64,000 nucleotides of DNA from Eonycteris spelaea (lineage: Eukaryota > Chordata > Mammalia > Chiroptera > Pteropodidae), in contig PUFA01000203.1 in assembly GCA_003508835.1 (NCBI GenBank), forward strand, positions 1,952,501 through 2,016,500, in the 5' to 3' direction. How positions within the stretch are numbered: position 1 is the first letter of the stretch; the number at the start of each line of letters is the position of its first letter. Under the pieces are notes generated by a model that was given only the letters and a program-made list of their open reading frames with translations, searched no databases and had not been told where the DNA came from. Shown in pieces: positions 24,294 to 38,181 of the stretch. Position numbers and translations under genes: made by a program.

Positions 24294-27200
24294 GGCTTAG
24301 CGCGACACGTGCTTGCTGCCCCGCCGTGGCCACGGGTCAGGGACTCAGGGCAGCCGACCAGGGCACCTCTGGCTCCAGCTTTAGGCGTGCATGCCTGTGC
24401 GGAAACACTGAAGAAACACAAGGTCATGATCGGCATGAAGTGTGGGATGTCGATGGGCTCTGGGGGTCGTGGGCTCTGAATGGCCATCGTGCCCCGGAGG
24501 TTCGGGGGGGGGGGAGCGGGCGGGGCGGCGGGCCCGGGAAGGCTTCCTTGATGTTTTGCGTTCCCTGCGTTTCGGCCGCTTTGTCCCGGGTCTGGGTTGC
24601 CGCACGTCCTGTGGAAGTCTTCGGGGACGCGCGGTCTGCGGGTTTCGCCGCCCTCCCCGTTCCTCCCGGGGACCCTGCTCCGGAAGCAGCTGCTCCCTCC
24701 TCGGCTCGGGGCGGGAGCTCAGTCACGGTCGGTCATTTCCTCCACAGTCCAAAAGGCGAGGACTTCGCTCCCTTCCACCCCACGACGCTTCCTGTCCCCC
24801 GCCCGCCCTTCGCAGTCAGGTCACACGCGTGGCCCCGTCAGGAACCGGCGTTTGCTTCACGCGGTCAGCTGGGTTCATCTGCTGCTAGTCGAACCTCGGC
24901 GGCCCCTTCCCGCCGAGCCGCGTGTTTCCTGGTTAATCGTCCCGTTTGTGCGTTCGCTTCGTTTTCCATGTGGCTGTCACTCTGGCCGTCGTCTACCTGT
25001 TCTCCTCGGGTGCTCAGGTTCTCCGTCCTCCTCCTCTTCCCGGAGAGGTGTCCCCGACCTCGTGACCTGCTTCGGCGGGGGGCACGGCCTTCGCCCCGGC
25101 CTGGCTCCTCCAGCCCAGGGCCTCTTCCTTCTCGGTCCACGCTGCCTTGTGGTGGCACACACCCTCCTGTCGCTTCCCCGGAGGCAGACCGAGGGGACCC
25201 TCGCCCGTCGGAAAACGCCCTCCCTCCGCCCTCTTACCCCAGATGGTGGCCGGTTTGGAATTCTGGCTGGCGTGGAGGTGGCTTTTCCTCGGAGTTTCGA
25301 AGCCTTTATTCCAGGGCTGCCGTGGGAAAGAAGCAGCGTCACTCGGTCCCTGGTTCTCCCCGTCTGACCTCGCTCTGTCTTCCTCTTTCTCTCTCTGGAA
25401 GCGCCACAGAGACACCCCCGTCCCCTGGTCTGAAATGTCACAGCACTGTGCCTTGCTGCAAGTCTCTTTCATCCACGGTGCTGGTGACAGTGGCCCTTGA
25501 TCCGGACACTGGGGTCCGTCAGTTCCGGGGACATTTTTTTAAATGATGTTTTAGAAACGATTCCGTCTTTTCTTCTCCTTCATCTCACCTCCTCCGTGCC
25601 CCGCCCCCCAGTTCTCTCTTTCTGAAACTATTATTGTATTTCCGTTTCTCTCTCTGTCTTCCTCCACCCCTTGGGAGCCTTTCCTCAGTTTACCTTCGGC
25701 CCAGGGAGACTTGCGTGGTGTAGCATGCCACTCTCGTCTCACGGGTCCGATGTCATGTTTTCTCTCTCTTACGACACGATTTATGGGGTTTTTCAAGCGT
25801 TCTTCTCCGTGAACGGCCTGTATTTGACCCAGAGTCCTGTTTCTTTAATTGGCCGATGTGACCTGTGTGACGTTCCTGTTCATCCGCTTAGTTTTAAAAG
25901 CAGGGGACTGACACCCATGAGCTGTGGGGGTCTGAGGAGCAGGCCAAACAGCTTGTGTGTTTAATCCACCGTTTTTGCCCAATCACATGGTCTTTCGTAT
26001 CTGTCGTTTGTTTCATGATATTAAAAAGTGAAAAAACCATAGTCCTAATGATAAATGAATAATTATAATGCCTTCCCCCCAAAACTGTGCCTTTTCCTCA
26101 GCCCATAAAGAAAAACATGAAACTATTTTTCCCACCCCAAAAGTTCTCGATTATAAAAAGAAAAACAACAACAACATAGCATGAAATTCGTATGTGAATT
26201 TGTGACAAGTGTAAACCGCTCTAAGATTATGAATAGGCTTGGAAATAATTCCTCCCTCCCCCCACGCCCACAGTCTGAATCACCAGCCCTCACGCATCAC
26301 TTCCTGCTGGGCAAGGTGCATGCGTGTCTTATCTCCATGACGATGCTCCGAGCGGAGCGGGAGAGCGGGGCGTGTGTCCGATTCAGCTCAGCGTCTCCGT
26401 ACCCCCACCCAAGGGAGGGCGTTGAAGTTGGACAAACCATGAATGGACGACGTCCTCAGGGCTACTCGCCTCTGTACAGAGTCGGCACCAACAGGGTTTT
26501 ATGTGGGGAGAGAGAGGGGGACGCAAAGGAACATGAGGGAGTTTAGAGAAAGGTAAAGCAGTAAGTCAGACATCAGCTTTGGAAAGAGACAGGTCACGTG
26601 CGGCTGCAGGTGGGCCTCCGCTCGGAGCTCCGGCCTCTTGCTGCAGCGTCCACGTGTGAGCCGGCTGGTCCGCGGTTCTGAGGGCAGCGGAGCACCCGGG
26701 GGGCACTGGCTCACGGCTCAGGGTTCACGGGGAAAGGCGGGGTCAGACCCCGTGCACGGCAAAGCCAGCGATGCACGCGGAAGAGAGGCTGCAAACCAAA
26801 TCCACGCCGTTCGGCATTCGAGGGGCTCGGCAGTGTCTGCTCGGGCACCTGCAGACCTGCGGGCAGTTCTCCCTGTCCGGCCCGCCCTGCCGTGCCTCAG
26901 GCTCCGAAGTCCATCCTTGCAGGGAGAGGGGTGCACTGCCGCCTTGGCGCCGGCCCCGCGAGCCAGCGAGCCCGCATCCCTCCCCCACCCACCATGTGCC
27001 GAGTCGGGGGACTGAGGTGGCCCGAGGCCCTGGCAGAGCCCTGGGCTGTGGTGAACGGGATGGGAGGGAACGTGGCTCCCCGTCCAGACCATGTTGGAGC
27101 CGAGATGGGGCTGTGTGCTGGTCAGTGGTGGGGTGCACTTCATCTCGGGGGTCAGCATTGGGTCCCACCTGCCTCTCTGTGGCTGGACAAGCAGACGTGG

Positions 27201-28114
27201 GTCCAGCCCCGGGGAAGCAAGGCAGCTGGCGGGGTGGGGACAGAGCCCCGCTGGTGAGGGCCAGCAGGTGGCCGAGGACGGGTAAGGCGTCTTACTGGTG
27301 AGCTTTGGGGAGTGCTGTCTGCTCCTCAGAGGTCCCTGGGGCCCTGTGCACACAGCTGTGGAAGGGCTAATGCCACCCCCTCTGGTTACTGGGAGGGGTC
27401 GGGCTCGGGCTGGATGGCCCACCCAGGGTGAGTCTCCTGGGGCTTACCGGGCTCGGGTGGGCTGCCCCTGTGCCTCCCTCAGCCTGGCACACCTGCAGCT
27501 CACCTGTGTTCCACCTTTTAAACACCCTACTCGCCATCTGCACACCCCCGTCACCTTGTGTTCATCTGAACCACATTCACCTAGAATCCCTTCCAAGGCC
27601 TCTAGACCAAAAACCCGAACCCCCAGCCTCGGAGTTCGAGGCCCTTCAAAACCGGACCCTGATTTCCGAAGCCACCTCATCACCTGTGGCCGGGCCTGGG
27701 CCGTCTCCTCTTGATAACACTTCCTCGTGATTCCACGAGGCACACGGCAGGCACCTCCGCCTCTGATGCTGAGGGAGCAGCCGGAGACCATGGGCTTTGC
27801 TGTGGCTACTTCCTGTGCGTCCTCGGGCGGGTCCCTCTGTGTCTCTGTGCTCCCAGTTACTTACCCGTGGAAACCCTTCCCCGGATGTTTGGATCCCAGG
27901 TGACCCCACCGCCTGGAACACCTCTGTCTGGCCTGCCCGGGAGACATAAGCCTCTGCCTTGCTCTTCCACATCGGGAACAAAAGTCATCATCCTTCCTCT
28001 CCTGCCTCCAAGGTGCCTCGTCCACTCACTTGTGGACCTTCCTGCCTGTGTCTGCCTCCTCCACAGACCCCTCCCCTGGGCTGAGGCCCCTGGGGCAGGG
28101 ACTGTGGCCTGACC

Positions 28115-28165
28115 ATCTTCGCATTTCAGTAGCTGGCACAGAGCCGGGCACACAGCGCCTTGGTG
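28115..28165 (+). repeat. MIR SINE 3' fragment
   Basis: 'agtagctggcacagagccgg' then GCACACAGCGCCTTGG resembles the MIR 3' end (agtgcctggcacatagtagg). Short and diverged. Confidence 0.45.
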
Positions 28166-28512
28166 TCTGGGGACAAAGGGAGGGAGGGCGGCCAGGGGGA
28201 AGGGGGTGGCGCGTTTCCAGCCGCTTCCTCCTGGAACAGGGCAGCCCTGCCCTGCTGAGGAGAGCAGGAGCCACCCCTGGAAGCAGCCCCAGGAGAGAGC
28301 CGCGGACAGGGCCACTGTGGCCACAGACCCCAGAGGCGCCCGTCTCGGGGATGTAGCAACCTCCAGGAAATTGATAAATGCGGTGTTTTTTGTTTTTGTT
28401 TCTGTTTTTGACATTTTCCCTCTTCAGGAGCTTGCGATTTCAAATAATCACATCCACATACATTTAGCCTGTCGGCCTGAAAGGGGAAAATCTGAGTTTT
28501 ACTGCCACGTGA

Positions 28513-29154
<642 letters not shown>

Positions 29155-29649
29155 TAGTGGGCTGGGCGGAGCCGGTGTGGCCCTGACCCTCCTGCCCACC
29201 GCCGGCCACCCGGCTTGCTCGCCACAGTGAGTCAGGGCGTGCAGTGGGATGTCCATCCTGCCCCCCAGCGCCCACAGACCTTGGCGCCACATCTGATCGC
29301 GCGTGGCCGGAGCTCACGGAGGGGGGGACCGGGGCAAGGGCACCGAGCTGGCCGTTCGAGGCCTGAGCCCCGACCGCATGGGCCGCTGGTTTGGCTCCCT
29401 GGCCCTGGGCTGCCCGGACTGGGGCTCCCCCATCCGCACGCTGGGGTCCCGACTCCCACGTGGCAGGCCCCACCCTGCTCCAGTGTGAGCCGGAGTGTGA
29501 CTCCACCCCGTCTCTCCCCAGCGCCCCGCATCTGGCTGTGTCCCCTCAAGGCGAACCTCCCTGTCCTGCACCCTGCCATCTGCACCCCGACACCCATGGC
29601 CATCGTAACACCAGTCGGGGGGGATCGAGAGTCAGAGCCGGAGTGTGGG

Positions 29650-29735
29650 TCCCCTCTGCATCCTCACTGTGACCCCGGCAGGGCACTTAGCCACTGGGCC
29701 TCAGCATTCTCCAGAAGAAAGCAGGATGCAAGGCC
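29650..29735 (+). repeat. MIR SINE core fragment
   Basis: 'cagggcacttagccactggg' followed by 'cctcagcattctccagaag' matches the MIR core (gggcaagttacttaacctct ... cctcagtttcctcatc). Confidence 0.5.
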
Positions 29736-30839
29736 TGCCCCGCCTCCCCGCTGGCCTGGCGGTGACGAGGAAGGTGGGCAAGGCCACGCCATGTTGGCAT
29801 GAGGAGCCGCCCCCGCCCCGCCTCGGCCAGGCGGCTGTGGCCCCGTTAGGATCCCAGGGCTCAGGGGAGGAAGCGCCGTCTGCGCCGGGCTCGGGCGGGT
29901 GTGAGGGTGGACGTGATGTCTGCGGCTTGCCCTGCGTCTCCAAGGGTCCTTCCTGTCGGTCCCCCTCAGATTTCGTCCAACCTCCCAGGAGGAAGGACCC
30001 TCCTTCATAAACGGGAGGGGCGTTTTCCTGCAGTGAGCAGGGGGTCAGCTCCTCCGCAGGGTGGGGGTGCCCCTCCCACGCCACCCCACCCGCCTGGTGG
30101 CTTCCTGGGGCCTGATCAGTGGCCAGGCAGCTGGACTCGGGCACTTAGGGCAGAGGGGGCCCTGGGGTCAGAGGCCTGGGCAGTGGTCCGTGGGCAGGAG
30201 GGGTCCAGGGCCGCCATCCCAGGGCTGGGCACAGCCCCCACCTCCACCGAAGGCCGGGGCAGGTGTGTGCTCACAGGTGGCCGCAGCCCAGGCTCAGCCG
30301 GGTGGGAACGCATCCCGGGCGAGTCCGCGGCCTCCGCACGGACGTCCCCCACCGGCCACCGGCCAGCTCGCAGCCATGGCCAGGAAGCCGAGGAGCTGTC
30401 CTTCCTTCCGGAAAGGCGCGAACTGCCCCCCGGGGCCAGAGCAGGCTGCGGTGGGGCTGCTCCCTGGTCGTGGGCTCCGTGTAAATAGCAGGGAGCTGCC
30501 CCCCATCCCAAACACAGCCCCAGAGCCACTGCGGCCCCTCGCTGCTCCCGGCCTCCCCACTGGACGGAATGTCCGTGATCCACGTGGGAGAAGCACACAG
30601 AGGTGTTTGTTACAAACGCCCACAGGCCTCCCCCTCGTCCCCCTGTGGGGACCCCGCCGTCCCCGGCGTGGGGGTGCAGGAAGGTCCCCTCCATTCACGT
30701 CAGGGCTTCTGCCCAAATTAAAGTCAGTTGCCTCCGGCTGGGGTCAGCGGGCGGGAGGAAGCCCGGTGGCATTTTGCTAACGAATGCGACTTCTAGCTGA
30801 GTCACTCCTCCCCAGCGGCAGAGAGCCCTCTCCTCCCCT

Positions 30840-31090
30840 CCCCCAGCTTCGCAGCGCCAGGTCTATCTGCCCATTATTATTGCAAGCAAGTGCCTTAACT
30901 AAAGGCACAGCTTCCTGTTTGGTTACCATGGACACCCGGGGGCCAAGCCGGGCCTGCGGGGCGAGGGGAAGGAGGCATCTGCCTGCCGCTGTAAACAGCC
31001 GTAATCATTGTTTTCTCTCCCAGTCCCCCTGACGGTGTAATTAGCAACCATTAAGCGGGGTATATAATTGTCTGAGCGACTTGACACTGT
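30840..31090. promoter_or_regulatory. Candidate intronic regulatory element (homeodomain, forkhead and SOX-like motifs)
   Basis: A non-repeat AT-rich island in GC-rich intron. It holds TTATTATTGC near 30875, the forkhead-type GTAAACA at 30991-30997, TAATCATTGTT (homeodomain plus SOX-like core) at about 31002, GTAATTAGCAACCATTAAG at 31037-31055 and TATATAATTG at 31061. Clustering without any transposon similarity suggests an enhancer, but motifs this short occur by chance. Confidence 0.3.
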
Positions 31091-32549
31091 CAGCACAGAC
31101 CTCGAGAGATTTCACCCACGAAAGCCGACATAGCAAAGTCCGGCGTCTTTCCACAAAGAATTGTATGATGACAGGTCCGTCACAGAGAGAAAGCTCTCAG
31201 TATCTTGTAGCCGGGACCGGAATGACGATGGAATTTACAGAGACGCCGGCGGCTCGGCATCGGGAAGGCCTTTGGGGTCCCCGGGACTGTGTGGCAGGAG
31301 CCCCGTTTCGACAGAGCCATTTTGCGCAGACGGGCTCGCTGCGTGGGCCCTTCGTGAGTCAGGGACAGACGGACAAAGGCTTCCAGGATGTCCGCTGGGG
31401 ACACCGAGTGTTTCCCAAGGCCTGACAGATGCCCCTCTGAACTGCAAGAGGAAAGCGGTGATGAAGTGACAGGCAGCCGAACTGAGTCACTTTGGGAGGG
31501 GGGAGAGGGTGGGTGCAGCGAGGCATCTGCTTGATGTCAGCTTCAGGAGGCGAACCCGGAACACCTCGGTTTCCACCAGCCGATGTCGCGTTCGTGGCTG
31601 CACGGAAGTCCTCCAGGCTCCCCTCCTCCGTTTGTCACTTTCATTGATGTTCTGTTTTATTGTGGGCTCCTTTTGTGAAGAACACCTCATCCTTTCCCCC
31701 TTGGGGTGCTTGTTTTTCCAGATCCTAAGCTGGAAACCATTCTTGGAACGGAGAAGTGGGAGGCCTGGTGTGGGGGAGCCGGGGGCTCTGAGTCGGGTCC
31801 ACACGTGCCGATGAGTGAGGCGCGTTCACCCCACGGCAGCCGCCCCTGCTCTGCTCATCCCGCTCACCGTGGACCTTGGACCTCATGAGGGTGGACCCTC
31901 CCCCCAGCCCCAAACCACCCCGTAGAAGCAGGAGTTGGACAGACAAGACCCAGGAGATCCGTTGGTGGCCACTGTGGCTCGGGGCTGGGCACATCCGAAG
32001 GCCAAAGTCTGAGTCATGGGTGATTCCCACAGTCTCACCAGCTGTTCATCCTTTTCTGTCCTCCTCTGGCCTCGCCTCACGTGCCCCCTGCCCACCAGCC
32101 ATTCCCGAGATTCCACACCGGGACGGCATGCACTCCCACACCCCGAAACCAGCCAGGGCCTTGGCACTCCGTCTCAAAACCAACCCAAGTCACTGCCACG
32201 CCCGTCCAGTCTCCCTGGCTGCCAGCGTGGGGACATTGGACAGCTGGGCGGAAGAAGACTCATCATCCCGAAAGGACATGGGTGATCATTACACCACTCA
32301 GAGGCGAGCACAACGTGGGGCGCGGACCCCTTAACATGCCCTCCGTTCCCTCTGAAGAGCCAGAGCTGACCAACAGCTTTCAAGTCAAGACTCAGGCTCG
32401 TTGATCTCCCCGCCTCCCTCTCCATCCCGCCGGCCCGTCCTCGTTGCTTCTGCCTCTGCGGCTTCCTTTCCTCTTTCTGTTCTGCCCCACGCTGCTGAGG
32501 ATGGAGCACAACTGCACTCGTCCCAGTCTCTGCTCCAGCTCCTCCCCCC

Positions 32550-33168
32550 ACGCACACACACGTGCACGTACACACGCACACACGTGTGCATATGCACGCA
32601 CATGCACATACATGAACACGGACACGCGCACACATGCGTGTGCGCATGCACGCATACATGCACACGTGCGTGTGCACACACATGCACACATGCGCGCACG
32701 CGCACGCACCCACCCACGCATGTGTGTGCATGCACGAACACGGGCACATACGCATGCATGCACACACATGTGTGTGCATGCGCATACATGTGCACGGACA
32801 CGCGCACGCATGCGTGCGCACATGCACACATACATGCGCACGCGTGTGCGCGCGCACATGCACACATGCGCGCACGCGCCCATCCACACATGTGTGCGCA
32901 TGCATGGACGCGGACACATACACATGCATGCACGAACACATGTGTGCGCATGCGCACACATGTGCACGGACACATGTGCGCGCATGCACACATGCATGTG
33001 CGCGTGTGTGCGTGTGCACATGCATGAACGTGGACACATGTGCGCACATGCACAAACACACATGCGCATGTGCACGGACATGCACACGCTCATACGCACA
33101 TGCGCACAGCCATGCACACATGCGCACACACATGCACGCACACATGCGTGCACACACACGCACACACT
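32550..33168 (+). repeat. Alternating purine-pyrimidine (CA/CG/TG) tract with higher-order repeat
   Basis: About 619 bp of nearly uninterrupted alternating pyrimidine and purine, mixing CACA, CGCG, TGTG, CATGCA and TGCGCA blocks. This is the composition that favours left-handed Z-DNA. A higher-order unit is visible: CATGCACACATGCGCGCACG recurs at 32681 and 32857, and TGCACGGACA recurs at 32791, 32963 and 33071. Because the period-2 pattern lacks stops, five of the six frames read through it as His/Thr or Cys/Ala/Val-rich chance frames. No gene is implied. Confidence 0.95.
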
Positions 33169-35133
33169 CCAGGGAGGACCAGTCTGTCCCCAGCGCCTTG
33201 CCCTCTTCTAGAAGGCTGCCGACCTCCGACCCTGTCTTTGCAAGGTTGCTTCTTAACGGAAATGACCAAGTCAGGCTTTTTCATTGGCGACTTCCTTCAT
33301 TACGTCCAGAGGATGGATTTTTCTAAAAGAAAAATAAAGTCGAGAATATCTGCTACTCTCAATTCAAGTCAGACTTAGGGGTTAAGAACCCAGCGCCCTA
33401 CCCCCCCCCCCGCCAGAGGGACACCCACAAGTGAGCGTTGACACCTTTAAGTAGAAAGAAACTGGGACACGTCATCTCGTCCGCCCTCCTGCATCCAGCA
33501 GAGATGTGTCTTAATCCGAGAAGGTAGACAGCTCCTGGATGAGGACACCCTGACTTCTAGTTAGAAGCCTCCGCCTTCACCTGGCTCGGCCGTGAGCTGT
33601 GGCGCGACCACGGGCTGCTCCGTCCTGACCCTTGAACTTCAGAAAGGTGGATGGGAAGTCGTTTTGACGACATCCCCGAAGTGGCACAGTGAAGAGGGTG
33701 ACTTCCTCGTCAGGCTTCTTCTGTCCCCGGGGTGGTTTAAGTAGTGCTTTGCCCGGACCCAGGGAGGCATTTCACACTGCCGCATGTCCGTCTTTGGGGC
33801 TTCAGCCCCAGTGCCCTCGAACTCCGTAGGAAGGCGAGAGACCGTATCCGCGTGGTTGAGGGATGGAGCATGCATCTGTCCCCCCGGGACGGCTTCTTTT
33901 AACACGCTTTTTGCGTTTGGAGCCCTGACTGGATTGATGACAGCCTCAGACCGGGTGTCCACCTGCCCGTACATATTCTTTGAAAATTGGGCACAGAATC
34001 TCCTGCAAGTCATGGATGCCAAGAAGACACAGTCGTCCCTTGAACAGAAAGGAAAAGAAAAGTTCACAGACTTTGTTTGTTTGGGGTTTTTTTATTCAGT
34101 TTTTTTTTTCCAGTTTGTTGTGCTAGAAACGGGTGTCCAAGGTGTGATTGACACATGACCGAATGCACCAAGAAACGAGATCATCTTAACGGGAACCCTT
34201 GTGACGAGCCAGGGGAGGGGTTGCCATGCCGGCACCTGCACAGACGGGGAGGAGAGACCATGAGGGGCACAGAGGACCACCCGCCCGCATGCATCCTCCC
34301 TGCCATGCGGGCCACGTGCCTTTGCAAACATCCCGTATGGTTCTAATGCATCCTGTCAGAGACCCAACGAGCCAAAAACTGTTATCGATCGGCTCCTTCA
34401 ATCCGAGGCCCCCGCTGGCCAGACTCCCGCCTGGCACCTGAGGATTGAACCGTTGACTTTGCTGAGCTCACCTTCTCTTTCCAGGAGTGGAGGTTGGCAT
34501 GGTCGAGGGCCAGAGAGCAGACAAGGCGATGGCCAGGGAGGGGGTGCGCCCTCTCGCCAGACCCAGGCCAGGGGAGTGGGGGCTGCTGGCCAAAGAATCG
34601 GGGACAAGTGGTGCTCATGGGCCCTGCGACTCCCCTTCTGCTGTGCCCCCTGGATTGGACCTATCCGAACAGAAAAGGAACGTCGCTCTGGAAAATAGCG
34701 AGGGCTTCCTGTGAGTTCCCTAAAAATTCTGGTCTGAGGCCAGAGCATCATTGCCTTGAAAATCTCTGCATGATGGGAAGTCACAAGGCTGCCAGTAAAA
34801 GCCAGAAAGAGCCTCTCTGTGCTCAGTCACTGCCGAGACCTGAAGTCAGGTAGAAAGACCTAGCTGGAGAGTTAGCATAGCTGGGGACTGACTGATGCCG
34901 ACCGGTGTCCCCCGGGAAGCCATCCTGGGGGAGAAGGTGGCATCTCTTTCTGAGGCTATTTTCAGGAGAACTTTCCACCACCAGCAGGTGCTTCAGCCAG
35001 GCCCGGTTCACACGTGGCCTTCTGTCCGTCCTGGGCCCTGTGGTCCAGGACAGGTAGCAGGGTGGGGGCGTGCACGGGGGGGACAGGACCTGTGTGCGCC
35101 AGACGCTCCGTCTCCCAGCTCTGCCTGGTGTGA

Positions 35134-35715
<582 letters not shown>

Positions 35716-36689
35716 TAAATCCAGCCCTTTGGAGAGAGATCGTTGACGCACGATCACGGAGCATCGCTGTAGGGCCCACGTTCCCAAGTCGCGTCACCAT
35801 CCAGCTCCGCCCTTCTGGGTTCCCCGGTAACGTTCGCCCCTTGTCCCCTGCGGAAGTTGATCCGGAGGACGCTCGGTGCCGAGGTTCAGGAACAGCGAGA
35901 GGTGTTAGTGGGGTCCGACACCCCACTGAGACGTCAGGGAAGGAAAGGCCCATTTAGAGGAGGGGAAGGCAGCGGGCGGGAGCTGTTCATTTCCTGACGG
36001 CTCTCGCGGGATCATTCTTCAGCGACGCAGGCCCAACGAAGAAGAAGTCAGTAATGGGGTTTCCTGCAGAGTCTCCCCTTTCCAGACGGGAGGGAACCGA
36101 GACCCCGTCGGGGGGCTTGGCCATGAAAGCTGGTCCTTCCCGGTCAGGACTAACACGGGTTCAGAGGCCCAGGAGCCACCAGATTTGGGTTTTCGAAAGC
36201 TGAAGAACAGAGTCAGCGATTAATGGTGCAGTGCAGCAAAAAGGCGTTAGAAACGGAAGCAAAGGCAGGGGGGAGAGCAAGAGGGGACGGCAGGGACGCC
36301 CAGCTTCGAGGAAGGCACGGGCACTGCGCCGTCGCCCAGGGCTCCCCGGACCCCTCACAGTGACACTCAATCGTTGGGTCTTTGACCACACGTCCTGGGT
36401 CCTCTGAAGCCTCTGCAGACGTGGGAAGGAGCGGGTGCCGGCCCACAGCCTCACGTGGCCGACACGCAGATGGTGATGAGCTGGCAACTCTTGTCTGTAT
36501 CGCTTAGCCCATGGTAAACTGGCTTTTAACTGTGCCATGCCTTCCTGATGTGACAGTGACTGCCACTGTGACGGGGTCCCCCTCCAGTTCACCTGGCCAG
36601 ACGAGAACCTCTCCTGTCCGCGTGTTCACAGTTCACGGAACTTGACTCCACGTGGACTCCGTTTGCCATGGAGAGTGTTACGATCCGGG

Positions 36690-36805
36690 TCTGTGCCCCG
36701 GTTTCTTCACCTGTAAAAGGAGGGGTGACATTCTCACTGGCCCCTGGCCATGGCAGTTCACTGAGTTCGTGCACGTGAGACACTCAGACCTGTGCCCGGC
36801 GATGT
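36690..36805 (+). repeat. MIR SINE, 3' half
   Basis: 'ccggtttcttcacctgtaaa' then 'aggaggggtgacattctcac' and 'cactcagacctgtgcccggc' follow the MIR order (cctcagtttcctcatctgta-aaatgggg ... cagtgcctggc). Confidence 0.7.
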
Positions 36806-37369
36806 GAGCCGTCACCCTCAGGCCACCAGCGCCTCCAGCGTCCCTCCTCCTGGCCTCCCAACAACCCTTAGAGTGAGGGTGTCTTCCTCCCGCCTTTCAG
36901 ATAATTGGCCGTCCTCTCCTCTGCCGCTTAATGACCGGTGGACAAGGGACTCACCCACAGGCTTTTCAGCCGCAAACATTTGTCCCACAGCAGCTCCTCC
37001 AGAGACGGCTGTCAGAGGCCCATCAGCCTCAGCGTTTTGTGACTCTGGCCAAAAAAGGGGACTCCCCCAGCTCTGCCAGGCACCCTAAACACCTGGGCTG
37101 GGTTTTCTCTCCCGCAATGCTTTCCTTGGAAGCTGAGCACCAAGGGAAAGTGAAGAGACCGCGTTTCAAATTGCCCTCTCCCTACGAACGAGAGCAGGGC
37201 AGGCACTGCACAGAGCGGGGACTCCTGCCCGGGCGGCTGTGCACGCCAGCTGCTGGGCAGAACCCAGGGGACAACCCGTTCCTCCACCTCCTGCTTCTCC
37301 TCACTGCCACCTGCTCCCTTTCAAGCGAGACATTACCAGAGGTCGGCAATGAAGTCATTAAAACCATTT

Positions 37370-37880
37370 TTCACAGTGGATTTTTACTGAACAACAACAA
37401 CAACAAAAAGTAATATTTATGTCACTGAGACGTTTCTGAGAAGACTTAGCTGTTCTTTTAAAAATATCACTTCAGCGCCAACGAAAAATGTGATCCAGCC
37501 TTAGTAATAAATTTTTCAAACATACACACCCCGAAGTTATCAGTCTGCAAAACAGCGTTTCCTGGGCCTTCCCACACGTCTCCGTATGTTAGCGGTGTCC
37601 CATCTGTTGATGTCAGTCTGAAGAATCGGGCCTGTGCTCTCCGGTTTTATTAAAACCCTTTCTGGCTAGTACCCCGATTCACTCCCAGGCCTCGGGCCTG
37701 TGGGCTTGTGCCAATTTGCAAGGCTGACAGAAATGGGAACGGTTAATCAAAAATCTGTCTAGCTTGTGCTTAATAAGAAATGTTTTCTCTTGCTCTTGTT
37801 CCTAATTGCTGAAGATGTCTGTGTTTGGACTAAAACTTTGTCCCCGGCCATCTGGATGCCATTGATATGTGTCAGCTCAG
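37370..37880. other. AT-rich intronic stretch, unassigned
   Basis: Includes ACAACAACAACAACAAAAAG (37391-37410), TAGTAATAAATTTTTC and CTAATTGCTGAAG. I do not recognise a transposon. It could be partly conserved noncoding DNA; there is no coding signal. Confidence 0.25.
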
Positions 37881-38181
37881 TCGCGAGCCGGGTGATATCA
37901 GTGGTTTCCATGTCAACAGATGACAGCGCTGAGTGTTGAAACGTGTGATTGCGCAGGGAAGGAGCCAGCCCGGGGGGCGAGGCGCCTCTGGGTTCACACC
38001 TAAATAGCTTCGCCGATTTTCAGACACCGCTCTGAAATGAGTTCTGTTACAGCTACGTGTAAGACTGTGGCGTAAATTGGTTTTTGCCCATTTGGGAAAG
38101 GCAGACGTGGACTCATTGATACCTCGAATTCCCTCTGCTGGGAAAGGTCTTTCCTCAGAGAGGACTTTAAAGGTGACCCGC

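Noticed and set aside
23714..25546. 610-codon + strand frame, the longest in the window
   Set aside because: Its first part is an L1 ORF2 relic read in a GC-shifted state and the rest is low-complexity, Arg/Pro/Ser-rich translation of GC-rich DNA, with equally long frames on the other strand. No domain was recognised.
32174..33326. Five overlapping His/Thr- or Cys/Val-rich frames of 208-329 codons
   Set aside because: They are translations of the alternating CA/CG/TG tract, which cannot contain stops; they share no protein homology.
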